A stretch of DNA of 64,000 bases from DATAEG01 sp963703085 (lineage in GTDB: Bacteria > Actinomycetota > Actinomycetes > Mycobacteriales > Jatrophihabitantaceae): assembly GCA_963703085.1 (NCBI GenBank), contig OY969789.1, positions 3,658,001 to 3,722,000 of the forward strand, given 5' to 3'. Under the pieces are notes generated by a model. That model did not search any database, was not told where the DNA came from, and saw only the letters and a program-made list of their open reading frames with translations. Shown in pieces: positions 17,003 to 25,511 of the stretch; position 1 is the stretch's first letter; every line of letters starts with the position of its first letter. The position numbers and the translations under genes were made by a program.

Positions 17003-18496
17003 ATGGCGGTCATCGGTTGGAAGGTCGTACACGGCGGAAAGACGCCACCGCCCGGGCAGGTCGTCAAGCCCGACGAGCGGCTGTCGGTCGGCCGGACGGT
17101 GGGTCTGGGCGCCCAGCATGTGGTGGCGATGTTCGGTGCCACGTTCGTCTTTCCGATCATCATGGGACTGGACCCGAACCTGGCCGTGCTCATGTCGGGT
17201 GTCGCCACGATCCTGTTCCTGCTGATCGTCGGTGGGAAGGTGCCTTCCTACCTGGGCACCTCCGCGTCGTTCGTGGCTTCGGTCGCGGCCATCCGCGCGC
17301 AGGGTGGCAACTCGAAGGAGGTCACCGGGGCGATCCTGGTGGCCGGTGCCGTCCTGCTGCTCGTCGGCGTGCTGGTGCATTTCGTCGGCACCGAGATCGT
17401 CACCAAGGTGCTGCCGCCGGCGGTCACCGGCGCGGTCGTCATGCTGATCGGGTTCAACCTGGCGCCGGTGGTGGCCACCACGTATTGGCCGCAGGACCAA
17501 TGGGTCGCCTTGTTGACGGCAGCCTTCGTGATCGTTGCTGCCGTGCTGCTCCCGGGATTCTGGTCGCGGATCGCGATCTTCCTCGGGTTGCTGTTCGGCT
17601 ACGGCATCTCGTGGGTCTTCGATCGGGTTGGTCAGGTGCACTCCGCACCGGCCGGCGGAACGGTGAAGACCGACCACTTCCGGGTGAACTGGGACGGCGT
17701 GAAGGCAGCCGACTGGCTCGGCTTCCCCAAACACTCGACGTTCACTTCCACTGGCGCGGACAAGGTGATCGGCTGGCACTCGCCCAGCTTCACCTTCGCC
17801 TTCATCCTGCTGGTGTTGCCCGGCGTCATCGCGCTGCTGGCCGAGAACACCGGGCACGTCAAGGCAGTGGCAGAGATGACTGGGGACAACCTCGATCCAT
17901 ACCTGGGCCGCGCCTTCATCGGCGACGGCGTGGGCACCGTCCTCGCGTCAGCGGTCGGCGGATCACCGACCACCACCTACGCAGAGAACATAGGGGTGAT
18001 GGCGGCGACCCGGGTGTACTCGACGGCGGCCTATTACGTCGCGGCGATCGTGGCGATCCTGCTCGGGTTCTGCCCGAAGTTCGGCGCGATCGTGAGCGCA
18101 ACGCCGGGCGGAGTGCTGGGCGGGATCACCGTGGTGCTCTACGGCATGATCGGGCTGCTCGGGGCCAAGATCTGGATCGAGAACCGGGTCGACTTCGCCA
18201 ACCCGGCCAACCTGGTGCCGCTCGCCGCCGGCATCATCGCCGGCATCGGTGGCGTGGCGTTGGACTTCACCAAGAACTTCTCGATCGGCGGCATCGCCCT
18301 GGGCACCATCATCGTGCTGATCGGCTATCACGCAGTGCGTCCGTTCCTACCGGCGCACCTGCGCGAGGAACCGCAAGTGTCCGGCCGCGCCTACGAAGGC
18401 GGAGCAATGCTGTCGACCGGTAACGTCGAGACACCCGAGGGCGAGCGATCGCCCTTCCGGGTCGATGAGCCAGGAGAGGGGCACCACCGCGAGTGA
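17003..18496 (+). CDS. NCS2 nucleobase permease, UraA-type uracil transporter
   Basis: A 497-residue integral membrane protein of the nucleobase/ascorbate transporter (NCS2) family with the expected set of about 14 transmembrane segments. The early FGATFVFPIIMGLDPNLAVL and the signature TTYAENIGVMAATRVYS near residue 325 match the uracil branch (Escherichia coli UraA has TTYGENIGVMAITRVYS) rather than the xanthine/urate branch. It has a good ribosome site (GGGAGG, 6 nt before the ATG). The stop overlaps the first molybdenum-hydroxylase gene (GTGA), so uptake and oxidation are co-expressed. This is the best sequence clue that the island handles a pyrimidine. Confidence 0.9.
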   Translation: MAVIGWKVVHGGKTPPPGQVVKPDERLSVGRTVGLGAQHVVAMFGATFVFPIIMGLDPNLAVLMSGVATILFLLIVGGKVPSYLGTSASFVASVAAIRAQGGNSKEVTGAILVAGAVLLLVGVLVHFVGTEIVTKVLPPAVTGAVVMLIGFNLAPVVATTYWPQDQWVALLTAAFVIVAAVLLPGFWSRIAIFLGLLFGYGISWVFDRVGQVHSAPAGGTVKTDHFRVNWDGVKAADWLGFPKHSTFTSTGADKVIGWHSPSFTFAFILLVLPGVIALLAENTGHVKAVAEMTGDNLDPYLGRAFIGDGVGTVLASAVGGSPTTTYAENIGVMAATRVYSTAAYYVAAIVAILLGFCPKFGAIVSATPGGVLGGITVVLYGMIGLLGAKIWIENRVDFANPANLVPLAAGIIAGIGGVALDFTKNFSIGGIALGTIIVLIGYHAVRPFLPAHLREEPQVSGRAYEGGAMLSTGNVETPEGERSPFRVDEPGEGHHRE

Positions 18497-19377
18497 AGCC
18501 GGCCGCGTTCGAGTACCACCGCCCCGCCTCCGTTGCGGACGCCGTAGCGGTGCTGGCCGAACTCGGCGACGAGGCAAAGGTGCTGGCCGGTGGCCAGAGT
18601 CTGGTGCCGCTGCTGTCGATGCGACTGGCCAACCCGGCCCACCTCGTCGACATCAACGGCATCACTGACCTGGACTACGTCCGGGTGCAGGACGGCGCCG
18701 TACATGTCGGGGCGCTGGCCAGACACCGCACGGTCGAACGGTGCGATGCCGCCGCCGCGCAGCCGCTGCTGGCGCAGGCGCTGGCGCTCGTCGCGCACCC
18801 GACAATCCGGAACCGTGGGACCACCGTGGGCAGCATCGTGCACGCCGACCCGTCCGGCGAGATGACTGCGGTGTTGGCACTACTCGCCGGTTCCGTGCGG
18901 GTGGCCGGCGCCGGCGGAGCGCGGACGATCCCGGCGGCCGATTTCTTCCTCGGCCCGCTGGAGTCCGCGATTCAGCCCGATGAGCTCGCGCTCGAGGCGA
19001 TCCTGCCGGTGGCTGCGGAGGGGACTGGTTCGGCGTTCGTGGAGGTCTCGCGCCGGCACGGTGACTATGCGGTGTGCGGCGTCGGTGCCGTCGTTGCGCT
19101 GGATGAATCCGGCGCCATCGCGTCGGTCCGGCTCGGTTTCATCTCCGTCGCGCCCACCCCACTGGTCTTGGACGTGAGCGAGCTTTTCGCCGCCGGCTCA
19201 GCCGCCGCTGACGCGGTGGACGCCGCCGCGCTGGCCGACACCGTGATGGCGCAGGTCAGCCCGAACGGAGACATCCACGCCACCGCCGACTTCCGCCGCC
19301 ACCTGGCCGGCGTGTTGGCCGTCCGCGCCGTGCGGGACGCGGTGCGCGGCGCTCGCGGTGCGGAGGCCGCCGCGTGA
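18493..19377 (+). CDS. Molybdenum hydroxylase FAD-binding subunit (CoxM-like)
   Basis: The medium subunit of a xanthine-dehydrogenase/CO-dehydrogenase-type enzyme; it carries FAD and passes electrons on. It has 294 residues, starting FEYHRPASVADAVAVLAEL, with the FAD pyrophosphate loops LAGGQSLVPLLSMRLANP near residue 33 and RNRGTTVGSIVHADPSGEM near 105. It is followed by the iron-sulfur and molybdenum subunits with GTGA/ATG overlaps, giving the M-S-L order of the Cox class. The GTG start overlaps the permease stop. Confidence 0.93.
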   Translation: MKPAAFEYHRPASVADAVAVLAELGDEAKVLAGGQSLVPLLSMRLANPAHLVDINGITDLDYVRVQDGAVHVGALARHRTVERCDAAAAQPLLAQALALVAHPTIRNRGTTVGSIVHADPSGEMTAVLALLAGSVRVAGAGGARTIPAADFFLGPLESAIQPDELALEAILPVAAEGTGSAFVEVSRRHGDYAVCGVGAVVALDESGAIASVRLGFISVAPTPLVLDVSELFAAGSAAADAVDAAALADTVMAQVSPNGDIHATADFRRHLAGVLAVRAVRDAVRGARGAEAAA

Positions 19378-19880
19378 GCGAACAACTCCACGCGATCAGC
19401 CTGGTCGTCAACGGCACCACCCATGAGGTCTCCATTCCGGCGCGGCGGCTGCTCTCCGACGCCCTGCGCCACGACCTTCGGCTGACCGGCACCCACGTCG
19501 GGTGCGAGCACGGCGTGTGCGGCGCGTGCACCGTGCTCGTCGACGGGGTGCCGATGCGGTCCTGCCTGCTCCTTGCCGTCTCCGTCGCCGGGCAGTCGAT
19601 CACCACGGTCGAAGGGTTGGCCGCCGACGGCGTGCTTTCGCCGGTGCAGCAGGCCTTCGGCGAGTGTCACGGCCTGCAGTGCGGGTTCTGCACGCCCGGG
19701 TTCCTGACCACGATCACGGCGGGGTTGCGCGAGACGCCGCGCCCCACCGAGGACGAGGCCCGCGAGATGATCGCGGGCAACCTGTGCCGGTGCACCGGGT
19801 ACCAGAACATCGTGAAGTCGGTGCTGCGCGCAGCCGACCTCGGCAGCGACCGTGCGCCGGTGGGTCGCGATGACGACTAA
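19374..19880 (+). CDS. Molybdenum hydroxylase [2Fe-2S] subunit (CoxS-like)
   Basis: The small subunit carrying two [2Fe-2S] clusters. The plant-ferredoxin-type N-terminal domain has GCEHGVCGACTVLVDG near residue 43, and the C-terminal helical domain has CGFCTPGF near 102 and the second cluster pair in NLCRCTGYQNI near 137. All eight ligand Cys are visible. At 168 residues it is normal length. The start overlaps CoxM (GTGA) and the end overlaps the large subunit by 11 bp. Confidence 0.95.
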   Translation: MSEQLHAISLVVNGTTHEVSIPARRLLSDALRHDLRLTGTHVGCEHGVCGACTVLVDGVPMRSCLLLAVSVAGQSITTVEGLAADGVLSPVQQAFGECHGLQCGFCTPGFLTTITAGLRETPRPTEDEAREMIAGNLCRCTGYQNIVKSVLRAADLGSDRAPVGRDDD

Positions 19881-22293
19881 GCAGTTCGGCCAGCGGGTCG
19901 CCCGGGTGGAGGACGCTCGCTTCGTCGTCGGCCAGGGCCGCTACCTGGACGACCTCGGCCACGACGCACTGGAGATCGCCGTCGTCCGATCGCCGCACGC
20001 CCACGCGCGGATCCTCGGCATTGACACCAGCGATGCACAGGACGTCGATGGCCTGATCGGCATCTACACCTACGCCGACCTGACCGGACCGATGGCCGAG
20101 CCGCTGCCGCTGCTGATCCCACACCCCACCCTCACCCACGGCCGCACCCAGTACGCGCTGGCCAACGGCGAGGTGAACTACATGGGCGAGGCGGTCGCCA
20201 TGGTCGTCGCCCGGGACAGGTACACCGCGGAGGACGTCGCCGAGCGCATCGTGGTCGACTACGAATCCCTCACTCCGGTGGTGGGCATCCCGGCTGCGCG
20301 GGCCGCGACGAACCTGGTGCACGACGATGTGCCCGGCAACGTCGCGGCGAATTTCGTACAGGAGGTCGGCGACGCCGGAGCGGCCATCGCCGCGGCACCC
20401 CATCGCCTCGAGCTGGACCTGTCGATCGAGCGATCCGCGTCCACGCCGTTGGAGGGTCGCGGCACCCTCGCGCACTGGGACGAGGACTCCGGGCGGCTGC
20501 GGATGTGGACCTCGACGCAGACCTCGACCGGGGTCCGCGCGGCGGTGGCCGCCAAGCTGGGGCTGGCCCTGGTGGACGTCGAGGTGATCACGCCGGACGT
20601 CGGCGGCGGGTTCGGCGTGAAGATCGTCCACCCGTGGCCGGAAGAGGTGTTGGTGGCCTGGGCGTCGCGGCTGCTGCGTCGCCCGGTGAAGTTCACCGAG
20701 GATCGCCAGGAGCACTTCATCTCCGCAGCGCACGAGCGCGGCCAGGAGCAGCACGTCGAGGTCGGCTTCGACGACGCCGGCCGGGTGCTAGGGCTCTCGG
20801 TACGCATCTGGCATGACCACGGCGCCTACATCCCGTACGGATTGATCGTGCCGATCATCACGTCAACACAGCTGCTCGGCCCCTACAAGCCAGGCGCGTA
20901 CCGGGTGGAGTTCGACAGCCTCTACACGAACACGGTGATCGTCACTCCCTATCGCGGGGCGGGCCGGCCGCAGGGTGTGTTCGCGATGGAACGCACCATG
21001 GACGCGATCGCGGGTGAACTCGGTTTGGACCGCGCCGCGGTGCGTGCCACGAACTTCATCCAGCCGGACGAGATGCCCTACGACCACGGGCTGATCTTTC
21101 AGGACGGCCGACCGCTCATCTACGACTCCGGAGACTTCCCGGCCTCTTTGGCGAAGCTGAAGGCACTGGTCGGCTGGGACGAGTTCGCTGCGCTGCGCGA
21201 CGCAGCGCGCGCCGAGGGGCGCCGCGTCGGCATCGGTCTGGCCTGCTACGTCGAGGGCACCGGGGTCGGTCCGTACGAAGGCGGTCACGTACAGGTCGAG
21301 ACCTCCGGCAAGGTCAAGGTGTCCACCGGGCTCACTACGCAGGGTCAGGGGCACGAGACGGTGTTCGCGCAGATCGTCGCCGACGAGCTCGGCGTGCGGA
21401 TGGAGGACATCGAAGTCGTCACCGGGGACACCCGGCGATTCGGCTACGCGGTCGGCACCTTCGCCTCGCGGGCCGCGGTGATGAGTGGATCGGCGATTGC
21501 GCTGGCCGCCCGGGCCACCCGGACCAAGGCCCTGCGTATCGCGGCCGAGGCATTGGAGGCCGATCCCGACGATCTCGAGATCGTCGACGGGATGGTGCGG
21601 GTGGTCGGCAGTCCCGGCGCCGAGATCGCGTTGGGCACCATCGCGGTGCTGTCCAATCCGCTGCGGTATGCCTTCGACAAGGCGTCGCAGGCGGCCACCC
21701 AGTTCGCTGTCGGCGACCCGGGCAAAGCCCCCGTCGGTCCGGATGACGAGCCCGGTCTGGAAGGGCGCGAGTACTACTCGCCGATGCATTCGACCTTCGC
21801 GAACGGCATGCACGCGGTGGTGGTCGAGACCGATCCGGATACCGCGGAGGTGCGCATCCTGCGGTACTGCGTCGTGCACGACTGCGGAAAGTTGATCAAC
21901 CCCCTTATCGTCGAAGGCCAGATCCACGGCGGCGTGGCGCAAGGCGTCGGCGGTGCGTTGTACGAGCGGATGGTCTACGACGAGACCGGGCAACTGCTCA
22001 ACGCCTCCTTCATGGACTTCCTGATGCCGTACGTGACCGAGGTGCCGCGCGCCATCGAGATCGACCATCTGGAGACGCCGTCGCCGCTCAATCCGCTCGG
22101 GGTGAAGGGCGCCGGTGAGGCGGGCGTGATCCCGGGCGCTGCCGTGCTGGCCGCGGCGATCGAGGACGCCGAGGGATTTCCTATCACCGCCATGCCCATC
22201 TCGCCCAGCGAGCTGTGGGAGCTGCGCCGGCGGCACGCCAACAACCCGGATGATCAAGGCGAGTTGCGGGCTATAGCCCGCAATTCGCCTTGA
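19870..22293 (+). CDS. Molybdenum hydroxylase large subunit (form-II CoxL-like), candidate pyrimidine dehydrogenase
   Basis: The catalytic molybdopterin subunit, 807 residues. It contains the molybdenum-binding aldehyde-oxidase/xanthine-dehydrogenase fold, with GGGFGVKI near residue 245, PYRGAGRPQG near 360 and GVKGAGEAGVIPGAAV near 743 (with the base-catalyst Glu). The PYRGAGR loop marks form II; true CO dehydrogenases have a CSFR loop with the Cys ligand, so CO oxidation is unlikely. Coupling to a uracil permease and an amidase, in an island with barbiturase, points to hydroxylation of uracil or thymine to a barbiturate. The last codons are supplied by a 46-bp palindrome. I chose ATG 19870 over 19852 for the standard N-terminus. 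Confidence 0.88.
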   Translation: MTTKQFGQRVARVEDARFVVGQGRYLDDLGHDALEIAVVRSPHAHARILGIDTSDAQDVDGLIGIYTYADLTGPMAEPLPLLIPHPTLTHGRTQYALANGEVNYMGEAVAMVVARDRYTAEDVAERIVVDYESLTPVVGIPAARAATNLVHDDVPGNVAANFVQEVGDAGAAIAAAPHRLELDLSIERSASTPLEGRGTLAHWDEDSGRLRMWTSTQTSTGVRAAVAAKLGLALVDVEVITPDVGGGFGVKIVHPWPEEVLVAWASRLLRRPVKFTEDRQEHFISAAHERGQEQHVEVGFDDAGRVLGLSVRIWHDHGAYIPYGLIVPIITSTQLLGPYKPGAYRVEFDSLYTNTVIVTPYRGAGRPQGVFAMERTMDAIAGELGLDRAAVRATNFIQPDEMPYDHGLIFQDGRPLIYDSGDFPASLAKLKALVGWDEFAALRDAARAEGRRVGIGLACYVEGTGVGPYEGGHVQVETSGKVKVSTGLTTQGQGHETVFAQIVADELGVRMEDIEVVTGDTRRFGYAVGTFASRAAVMSGSAIALAARATRTKALRIAAEALEADPDDLEIVDGMVRVVGSPGAEIALGTIAVLSNPLRYAFDKASQAATQFAVGDPGKAPVGPDDEPGLEGREYYSPMHSTFANGMHAVVVETDPDTAEVRILRYCVVHDCGKLINPLIVEGQIHGGVAQGVGGALYERMVYDETGQLLNASFMDFLMPYVTEVPRAIEIDHLETPSPLNPLGVKGAGEAGVIPGAAVLAAAIEDAEGFPITAMPISPSELWELRRRHANNPDDQGELRAIARNSP

Positions 22294-22296
22294 TCA
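22251..22296. terminator. 46-bp near-perfect palindrome at the 3' end of the coxL-like gene
   Basis: The two 23-bp halves differ at one pair. The core is TTGCGGGCTATAGCCCGCAA, with outer arms beginning TGATCAAGGCGA. It would form a very strong hairpin in the mRNA of either strand. It encodes the last 14 residues or so (after NNPDDQ) of the large subunit and its stop, so the gene end appears to have been overwritten by the element. There is no U-run, and the amidase ATG is only 22 bp downstream. It may be a terminator, an mRNA 3'-end stabiliser or a dispersed palindromic element. Confidence 0.7.
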
Positions 22297-22318
22297 TCAC
22301 CAGACTGAAAGGGGAGCG

Positions 22319-23242
22319 ATGCGTGCCTTCACTGCTGCTGCCGTGCAGCTGGCACCGGACCACCGGCCGCTCACCGCAGAATCCATCGCCGGTAACTGCG
22401 CGCGTGCTGTCGAGATGGTGCGTGACTGCGTCGCGGCCACCGGCGCCGAACTGGTCGTGCTGCCGGAATCAGTCACTACCGGGTTCACCACCGGCGTGAC
22501 CAGTGAGCAGCTGTGGGACCTGGTCAGCGAGTTTCCGGGTCCGCTGCTCGACCCGTTCACCGCGGTCGCCGCAGAACTCGGTGTGCACCTCGTCGTCGGC
22601 AGCTACGAGCGCGGGCCGGAACGCGGCATCGTCTACAACGCGGCGTTGGTGATCGGCCCGGACGGAGGTTTGCTCGGCGAGTACCGCAAGTCGCACCCGT
22701 TCGGCGGCGAGCGGGCCGACCGCGGTGGCTGGGTCACCCCGGGCACGGACGTGTGCGTGGTGGACACCGAGCTGGGGAAGATCGGCGTCATCATCTGCTT
22801 CGACGGTGACTACCCCGAGCTGTCCCGGATCACCGCGGTCAAGGGTGCCGAGCTGATCGTCCGGCCGTCGGCCCTGCTGCGCTCAGCCGACATCTGGGAG
22901 CTGACGAACCGGGCCCGCGCCTACGACAATCACGTGTACGTGGTGGGCGCCAACGCCACCGGCATCGACCCGGCCGGCGTCATCTACTTCGGCAACTCGA
23001 TGATCGTCACGCCGATCGCCGAGGTCGTGGCGAAGGCGGCGTCGCACGAGTGCTGGGTCTCAGCCCATCTCGATCCCGCGACTGCGATGCGATCGTTGAC
23101 CCCCGGCTCGTCCGTGCCGCAGACCTTCGACCACCTGGCCGACCGCAATCTGGAACTGATCCGCCGCCACGCCGACGCGCTGCTCGGTGAGGCTGCCACG
23201 TCCTTCCCGCACGGACCGGAAGGCCACGACATCGTGAACTGA
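22319..23242 (+). CDS. Carbon-nitrogen hydrolase (nitrilase superfamily amidase)
   Basis: A 307-residue nitrilase-superfamily enzyme that hydrolyses non-peptide C–N bonds. The catalytic triad is visible: Glu in LPES near residue 49, Lys in EYRKSHPF near 123, and Cys in IICFDGDYPE near 160. The ribosome site GGGGAG is strong. It is 25 bp after the molybdenum hydroxylase and probably cotranscribed unless the palindrome ends the message. Family members include beta-ureidopropionase and aliphatic amidases. In this pathway it could hydrolyse malonamate or ureidomalonate; which one cannot be read from sequence. Confidence 0.9.
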   Translation: MRAFTAAAVQLAPDHRPLTAESIAGNCARAVEMVRDCVAATGAELVVLPESVTTGFTTGVTSEQLWDLVSEFPGPLLDPFTAVAAELGVHLVVGSYERGPERGIVYNAALVIGPDGGLLGEYRKSHPFGGERADRGGWVTPGTDVCVVDTELGKIGVIICFDGDYPELSRITAVKGAELIVRPSALLRSADIWELTNRARAYDNHVYVVGANATGIDPAGVIYFGNSMIVTPIAEVVAKAASHECWVSAHLDPATAMRSLTPGSSVPQTFDHLADRNLELIRRHADALLGEAATSFPHGPEGHDIVN

Positions 23243-23359
23243 ACCGCCGGCCCGGACCGCGGAGCAGGACCCACAGGAGGCGCCTAGCCCGTTCCGATCT
23301 CGTTTCCATGGATTGCGAGAATCGTCGTATCCATTGGGCGAGCAGAGCGGAGCTATGCA

Positions 23360-23602
23360 GTGAGCGGCGGTAGTTGGCGACCGATCCTGGACGCAGGATG
23401 GGTCGGGCTGGGCCTGGGAGTGGCGGTCACGTTCGTGCTGGGCACGTCGGTGGACGTCATCGGCGGCGTGGCGCTGGCGATGTTCCTGATCTTCGCGGGG
23501 ACCGCGGCGACGCTGCGCTTGATCGGTGACCTGCCCGCGCCGGACGACCGGGTCAGCCAGACTGCGACAGCTCAGGAACGGGATACCGCCGCCGCACGTT
23601 AG
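23360..23602 (+). CDS. Small membrane protein, unknown
   Basis: An 80-residue ORF with a GTG start and two hydrophobic stretches (WVGLGLGVAVTFVLGTS and VIGGVALAMFLIFAGTAATL), followed by a polar tail. No family recognised. Its 3' end overlaps the minus-strand ORF at 23553 by 50 bp. Confidence 0.5.
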   Translation: MSGGSWRPILDAGWVGLGLGVAVTFVLGTSVDVIGGVALAMFLIFAGTAATLRLIGDLPAPDDRVSQTATAQERDTAAAR

Positions 23603-23768
23603 CGCACGCCTCGCACACCGAATCCGGGATCACACCGCCGCGCTGCAATGCACCGAACACGGTGCAGCCCATGCAGAATCCGAGTGCTGACTCGGGTGTG
23701 GCGAAAACCGTGATCACGCCGACGAGCATCCACGGGACAACCGGTGTGCCGGCGTACCAGGCGACCAA
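23553..23768 (-). CDS. Short DUF4395-like membrane protein (possibly truncated)
   Basis: A 71-residue ORF with hydrophobic stretches; TPESALGFCMGCTVFGAL resembles the C-terminal GFCLGC motif of DUF4395 proteins. The normal DUF4395 domain is about twice as long. Upstream in frame there is a stop 23 codons earlier with no better start than TTG 23768, so the N-terminal half is missing. A second Cys pair (VCEAC) follows. It could be a remnant or a genuinely short protein. Confidence 0.4.
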   Translation of the reverse strand: MVAWYAGTPVVPWMLVGVITVFATPESALGFCMGCTVFGALQRGGVIPDSVCEACANVRRRYPVPELSQSG

Positions 23769-23864
23769 CGCGGCGACGGTGAAGGTGGCGCCAGTCTGCC
23801 AGCGCTGCCACGGGTACGGTCTGACGGTGACCCATCAGCCGCGGTCGACGGGCCGTGTGCGCGG

Positions 23865-24455
23865 ATGACGGGCTCGGTCCGGATCGAGGGCGATCGGGTG
23901 CGATTGCGGGACTGGCGTGCTGAGGACGTCGACAGGTTGGCCGGCTGGTTCGTGCCCGGCGCAGCCTGGAAGGAGTTCGACGCGCCCTACTACCCGCTGC
24001 CGGACGCTGCGGGTCGGCGCCAGTACCTTGCCTCGCGCCGAGCCTCTGCCGGCGCCGATGACCTGCCTACGCCGCGGACCGACTTGGTCATTGCCGACCC
24101 GGAAACCGATCACCTGGTCGGGCAGGTCTCCTGGTCCTTCGAGTCGCAGGAAAGCGACTGGCGGCGGATGGGCATCGTCCTGTTCGACCCCGCGAGGTGG
24201 GGCGGCGGCCGAGGGACCGAGGCGATCGAGCTCTGGACCAGCTACCTGTTCGCGACCACCGACGTCGTCCGTTTGGACTATGCGACGTGGTCCGGGAACA
24301 TCGGCATGCTTCGGATCGGCCATAAGCTCGGCTTCGTCGAAGAGGCGCGCTTTCGCAAGGCTCGAGACGTCAACGGCTGCCGGTACGACAGTGTGGTGAT
24401 GGGCGTGCTGCGCGAGGATTGGCCCGCTGCGCGCTCGGCCGAGCCACGGGCGTGA
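23865..24455 (+). CDS. GNAT-family N-acetyltransferase (RimJ/RimL type)
   Basis: A 196-residue acetyltransferase. It begins VRLRDWRAEDVDRLAGWF, has the strand-helix core VGQVSWSFE...MGIVLFDPARWGGGRGTEA (acetyl-CoA pyrophosphate loop region near residue 110) and LDYATWSGNIGMLRIGHKLGF near 140, all typical of RimJ/RimL-like enzymes. The substrate is unknown. Nothing ties it to the neighbouring catabolic genes. Confidence 0.88.
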   Translation: MTGSVRIEGDRVRLRDWRAEDVDRLAGWFVPGAAWKEFDAPYYPLPDAAGRRQYLASRRASAGADDLPTPRTDLVIADPETDHLVGQVSWSFESQESDWRRMGIVLFDPARWGGGRGTEAIELWTSYLFATTDVVRLDYATWSGNIGMLRIGHKLGFVEEARFRKARDVNGCRYDSVVMGVLREDWPAARSAEPRA

Positions 24456-24562
24456 CGCGGGTCGCACCCCCTTGGTGTGGACGCAGGGGCCGACCGCAGC
24501 GCATGATGTGCAGGCTCCTGCCCCCAGGGGAGTGGATTTGTCAACCACATGACGGGGGCGAG

Positions 24563-24820
24563 ATGAACGAATGGAGTGACCCGGTGTTGTACGGCCGGGC
24601 CGATGAAGTGAGTGTCAGCGACGTGACCGAGCTGAGCCGCAGGCGCGGCCGGCATCTGCGCCGGGTGGCGCGGGACGCGGCGCAGCCGGTATCCCGGATC
24701 GCCCGCGGTGCCGGCGGTCGGCGGGGTCGGTCCGCCTGGTCGAGTTCGCTGCGCACCGGCGAGCTGGGGCCCAAGCGGAACGCCGATCAGCTCGCGCGCA
24801 AACGCCGTCCTGCGGCCTGA
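24563..24820 (+). CDS. Hypothetical small basic protein
   Basis: An 86-residue ORF from ATG 24563, with GGGGGCGAG just before the start as a possible ribosome site. It is Arg-rich (RRRGRHLRRVARDAA) with no recognised domain. The frame is open further upstream to 24419, overlapping the acetyltransferase, but the internal ATG has the better start context. It could be spurious; it is the only candidate in the 400-bp gap before the GrpB gene. Confidence 0.35.
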   Translation: MNEWSDPVLYGRADEVSVSDVTELSRRRGRHLRRVARDAAQPVSRIARGAGGRRGRSAWSSSLRTGELGPKRNADQLARKRRPAA

Positions 24821-24856
24821 TCGCCGCGGTCGGCGGGTCCGACGACCAGAGGCCGA

Positions 24857-25405
24857 ATGGAGCGCGTCGCCGTGACGAGCGGGATCGAAGTCGTCGACTA
24901 CGACCTCAACTGGCCGCGCCGCTTCGATGAGTCCCGGGTTGAGCTCGTCGGTGCCTTCGGGCCGTCCCTACAGGCGATCGAACATTTGGGCAGCACCTCT
25001 GTACCCGGCCTCGCCGCCAAGCCGGTCATCGACATCTACGTGTCCGTGGCCGATCTGGACGACGTGCGCGGGATCGAACCGGCGCTGCGTGAGCTCGGCT
25101 ATCGACCGGTGGACTTCGGGGTGGCCGGACGGCTCTACTACGTGCGCCGCCGCGGCGGTGTGGAGACCGACCACCTGCACGTCATTCCGGCCGGCCGATT
25201 CGACGAGCTGAACCAGCGGTTGTTGCGTGACTGGTTACTGGCCCATCCCGAGGATGTGCGCCGCTACGGCGAGCTGAAACGAAGGTTGGCCGCGGACGGC
25301 GACCGCGCGGCGTACACCCGCTGCAAGACCGGGCTCATCCAGGAATTGGTGGATGCGGCTCGCGCCGAGCGGGGCCTGCCCAGCGCCCCGGTGTGGGAGA
25401 GCTGA
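24857..25405 (+). CDS. GrpB/UPF0157 family protein
   Basis: A 182-residue GrpB-family protein with a nucleotidyltransferase-like fold. It has the signature HLGSTSVPGLAAKPVIDI near residue 45 and a following DHLHV motif near 98. The biochemical role of the family is not settled. It stands alone between the acetyltransferase region and hyuA. Confidence 0.9.
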   Translation: MERVAVTSGIEVVDYDLNWPRRFDESRVELVGAFGPSLQAIEHLGSTSVPGLAAKPVIDIYVSVADLDDVRGIEPALRELGYRPVDFGVAGRLYYVRRRGGVETDHLHVIPAGRFDELNQRLLRDWLLAHPEDVRRYGELKRRLAADGDRAAYTRCKTGLIQELVDAARAERGLPSAPVWES

Positions 25406-25511
25406 CGCAGCCATGCCGGCCGGCGTACCCATCGCGCCGACAAGACGGTCGAGGCCGTTTCGGCAGCAATCGCCGGGGGCTGGGCGCGGGCGTCGCGGTT
25501 GACTCGATCGC

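Noticed and set aside
18493..22293. Aerobic carbon monoxide dehydrogenase (coxMSL)
   Set aside because: Gene order fits, but the large subunit has the form-II PYRGAGR loop, not the CSFR loop with the copper-binding Cys, and the neighbours are pyrimidine genes.
24419..24562. N-terminal extension of the small basic ORF back to 24419
   Set aside because: It overlaps the acetyltransferase end and lacks a ribosome site; the internal ATG 24563 has one.
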